A stretch of 64,000 bases of DNA from an uncultured Lachnospiraceae bacterium (GTDB lineage Bacteria; Bacillota; Clostridia; Lachnospirales; Lachnospiraceae), in NCBI GenBank assembly GCA_947175035.1, contig CAMWLG010000003.1:1-64000 (forward strand), given 5' to 3'. Below, piece after piece: positions 61,954-64,000 of the stretch (positions are counted from its first letter, which is position 1; the number at the start of each line of letters is the position of its first letter). The notes beneath the pieces are model-generated. The model was not told the origin of the DNA, did not search any database, and saw nothing but the letters and a program-made list of their open reading frames with translations. The position numbers and the translations under genes are program-made.

Positions 61954-62904
61954 ATGGGACAGACAGGGAAAGAGAATAATTTTGTGTCCTGCGTGATTTA
62001 TCTGCATAATGACAGTGGTGTCGTAAAGGATTTCCTTCGGGGAGTCTGCGGCATCATGCAGGAGCATTTTGAAAAATATGAGATCGTCTGTGTCAATGAC
62101 GGTTGTACAGATGACACGGTGGAACAGATACATGCTTTTCTGGAGGAATGGGATGGCGCTAAGTCGGTAAGTCTTGTCAATCTGAGCTTTTATCAGGGGG
62201 TTGAGACGGCTATGAACGCCGGAAGCGATCTGGCAGTGGGAGATTTTCTGTTTGAGTTCGACCGGTGCAGCCTGGATTTTCCGCCGGAACTGATCATGCA
62301 GGTTTACCAGCGGGCGTTGGAGGGCTATGACGTGGTGGCTGCCGCTCCCAAGCACGGAGTGCCCATGACGTCAAGGGTATTCTATACGCTATATAATTGG
62401 AGCAGCCATTTTCGCTATAAGATTCGGCAGGAGCGTTTTCGTATCGTGTCGAGGCGGGCGGTAAATCGCGTGAACCAGATGAATATTTATGTGCCCTATC
62501 GGAAAGTCCTGTATATGAACTGCGGTTTAAAAACGGACACGATTGTCTATGATAATAAGGAGACGGTTCGCAGGAGCCGCAATCGGGAGGAGAGCTTTAA
62601 CCGCAGCGGACTGGCGGTGGACACGCTGGTTATTTTTACAGATGTGTTGGAGAAGTTCTCTCTGATGGTGAGTGTCATCCTGTTTGGATTTCTGCTGGTG
62701 ATGTTCGGATGGATCATATATTCCATATTCAGCACTGTGCGTCCGGTGGAAGGGTGGCTGTCGCTGATGGCGCTGATGAGCTTTGGATTCTTTATGCTCT
62801 CGGTGCTTTTGACATTGATTTTTAAGTATTTGTCCATTATATTAAATATGAGCTTTAAGAGACAGCGTTATGTGACAGAAGGAGTGGAAAAACTGACCAA
62901 ATGA
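61954..62904 (+). CDS. GT2 glycosyltransferase with two C-terminal membrane helices
   Basis: A 316-residue protein. SCVIYLHNDSG, CVNDGCTDDT and FLFEFDRCSLDFPPE occupy the usual GT2 positions, but the metal site is FDR rather than DxD, so catalysis may be altered. Helices at about 228-252 and 265-290. A very strong TAGGAGGT precedes the ATG at 61954. The stop overlaps the next GT2 (ATGA), so the two are coupled and may act as a pair. Confidence 0.75.
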   Translation: MGQTGKENNFVSCVIYLHNDSGVVKDFLRGVCGIMQEHFEKYEIVCVNDGCTDDTVEQIHAFLEEWDGAKSVSLVNLSFYQGVETAMNAGSDLAVGDFLFEFDRCSLDFPPELIMQVYQRALEGYDVVAAAPKHGVPMTSRVFYTLYNWSSHFRYKIRQERFRIVSRRAVNRVNQMNIYVPYRKVLYMNCGLKTDTIVYDNKETVRRSRNREESFNRSGLAVDTLVIFTDVLEKFSLMVSVILFGFLLVMFGWIIYSIFSTVRPVEGWLSLMALMSFGFFMLSVLLTLIFKYLSIILNMSFKRQRYVTEGVEKLTK

Positions 62905-63626
62905 TGCTTACGATTTTATTTCCTGTATTAAATGAACGGCTCCGCTTAGAGAGCGGTATTACCCGCACGGTGGAGTATTTGGACAAGATCGGTTTTCAGG
63001 ATTACGAGATTATCATTGTGGACAATGGCTCCGAGGATGAGACCCCTCAGATTGCAGGGATGCTTTGTGAAAAATACCCTAGGGTGCAGTATGAGCGTAT
63101 CGGTATTCGGGGCGTGGGAGCGGCTTTTCGCAGAGGTGTGGAGCTTAGTCACGGGGAGATTGTGGGATATATGGATATCGACTTATCCACCAATATCAAA
63201 CATCTGGGGGAGGCAATACATATTTTCCAGACGGTGGAGGAGATACAATATATCAATGGAAGCCGCTTTGCCAAGACCTCTGACACCAAGGGGAGAAAGT
63301 GGTATCGCAAGATTACTTCCCAGGGATTATTGATACTCCTGAAGGTGTTCCTGGGGATGAAGTCCACGGACGCCATATGCGGCTTTACCTTTGTCCGCAG
63401 GCAGACCGCGCTTTCTCTCGTGGAGGGGTGCAGTCAGGACAATGGGTGGTTTTATATGATTGAGTTCCTGCTGCGGGCGGAGAAGCGTGGTGTTAAGATT
63501 CTGGACTATCCCGTGGAGTGGCAGGAGGATTACAATACCACGGTGAAAGTCTTTAAGACGATTTGCAATTATCTGGTGCAGATTGCAAGGTTGTATAAGG
63601 AGTTTTATATAAAGAAAAATATATAG
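62901..63626 (+). CDS. DPM1-like GT2 glycosyltransferase, soluble
   Basis: A 241-residue GT2: LTILFPVLNERLRLESGI, VDNGSEDET and metal site YMDIDLSTN are complete, followed by the acceptor segment DAICGFTFVRR. No membrane helix, unlike the preceding GT2, which could provide the anchor. Possibly a polyprenyl-phosphate sugar synthase. Start overlaps the previous stop. Confidence 0.82.
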   Translation: MMLTILFPVLNERLRLESGITRTVEYLDKIGFQDYEIIIVDNGSEDETPQIAGMLCEKYPRVQYERIGIRGVGAAFRRGVELSHGEIVGYMDIDLSTNIKHLGEAIHIFQTVEEIQYINGSRFAKTSDTKGRKWYRKITSQGLLILLKVFLGMKSTDAICGFTFVRRQTALSLVEGCSQDNGWFYMIEFLLRAEKRGVKILDYPVEWQEDYNTTVKVFKTICNYLVQIARLYKEFYIKKNI

Positions 63627-63648
63627 AAAACAGCTAGGAGGATAGAAA

Positions 63649-64000
63649 ATGAAAGTTTTAATGATTAACGGAAGTCCCCGTGGAAACGGCAATACTTTTA
63701 TGGCGCTGAATGAGATGAAAAATGTTTTTGAGGCGGAAGGGATTGAGACACAGATATTACATATCGGCAATCAGGACATCAGGGGATGTATCGCTTGCGG
63801 TTCCTGTGCGACGAAAGGACAATGCTGTTTTAATGACGCGGTGAACGAGTCCGCGAAGCTGTTCGAGGAGGCGGATGGATTGGTGGTGGGCAGCCCTGTG
63901 TATTATGCCTCCGCCAATGCCACACTCATCGCATTTTTGGACAGACTGTTTTACAGCACTCATTTTGACAAGACAATGAAGGTGGGGGCTGCCGTGGCTG
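63649..64000 (+). CDS. NADPH-dependent FMN reductase / flavodoxin-like protein (partial)
   Basis: Only the first 117 codons are in the window. The opening LMINGSPRGNGNT is the FMN-phosphate loop, the segment IRGCIACGSCATKGQCCF has the cysteine pattern of iron-sulfur flavoproteins or of the CxxC-containing reductase group, and GSPVYYASANATL is the second flavin loop. AGGAGG lies 7 nt before the ATG. It follows the GT2 gene by 22 nt; functional link to glycan synthesis is not evident. Confidence 0.85.
   Translation, partial: MKVLMINGSPRGNGNTFMALNEMKNVFEAEGIETQILHIGNQDIRGCIACGSCATKGQCCFNDAVNESAKLFEEADGLVVGSPVYYASANATLIAFLDRLFYSTHFDKTMKVGAAVA

Overview
The window looks like chromosomal DNA of a low-to-mid GC Gram-positive anaerobe, most likely a Lachnospiraceae-type clostridium (Bacillota). 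The reasons are strong AGGAGG-type ribosome binding sites, vegetative promoters with a recurrent extended -10 (TATGGTA(A/T/G)AAT), and the mix of gene families: small RelQ-like alarmone synthase, LysM/G5/M23 peptidase, DUF6044-like membrane proteins, and a MoxR ATPase beside a DUF2201-type VWA protein. The species call is inference. No rRNA, tRNA, CRISPR array, prophage or intact insertion sequence was seen.

Most of the window is a large cell-surface glycan region. 0-11 kb: an SGNH hydrolase diverges from a long operon of a GtrII-like membrane glycosyltransferase, a GT-C mannosyltransferase-like protein, a DUF6044-like protein, a GT52 (sialyltransferase-type) enzyme, a PglK/MsbA-like ABC flippase, a GT2 and a lipase-like hydrolase, followed by a DUF554 protein. 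12-13 kb: a membrane-anchored NERD protein. 13-18.5 kb: CMP-pseudaminic acid operon (PseF, FkbH-like HAD protein, acyl carrier protein, PseH-like GNAT, PseI, PseG). 18.6-29.8 kb: a second set of SGNH, GtrII-like, GtrB-like GT2, WecE/RffA aminotransferase, DUF6044-like and other polytopic membrane proteins.

29.9-37.2 kb holds non-glycan genes: a dynamin-like GTPase, an AEC transporter (minus strand), and a VWA/MoxR/LRR trio. 37.3-39.6 kb supplies UDP-sugars (UAP-like pyrophosphorylase, GalE). 39.6-47 kb is mixed housekeeping: hemolysin III, a small conserved protein, RelQ, a tail-anchored hendecad coiled-coil protein, a flavin reductase, DinB and an M23 peptidase. 47-49.3 kb carries PseB and PseC, the two first steps of the same pseudaminic acid pathway found at 13-18.5 kb. 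49.3-53.8 kb (minus strand) makes GDP-mannose and GDP-L-fucose (ManA, ManC, Fcl, Gmd). 53.8-64 kb: an AraC regulator, several polytopic glycosyltransferase-like proteins, three GT2 enzymes, a DUF6020-like protein, an FAD oxidoreductase, and the start of an NADPH-dependent FMN reductase cut by the window end.

Taken together, the window encodes UDP-HexNAc supply, a complete route to CMP-pseudaminic acid, a GT52 that could use it, a lipid-linked glycan flippase, and many integral-membrane transferases. The most unusual point is an FkbH-like enzyme plus a dedicated acyl carrier protein between PseF and PseH, which suggests an ACP-delivered, possibly glyceryl-type, N-acyl group on the nonulosonic acid. 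Non-coding signals include a dispersed inverted-repeat family (GTAACAGTTCAG / CTGAACTGTTAC) in intergenic regions and a shared promoter-leader sequence in front of three unlinked genes.
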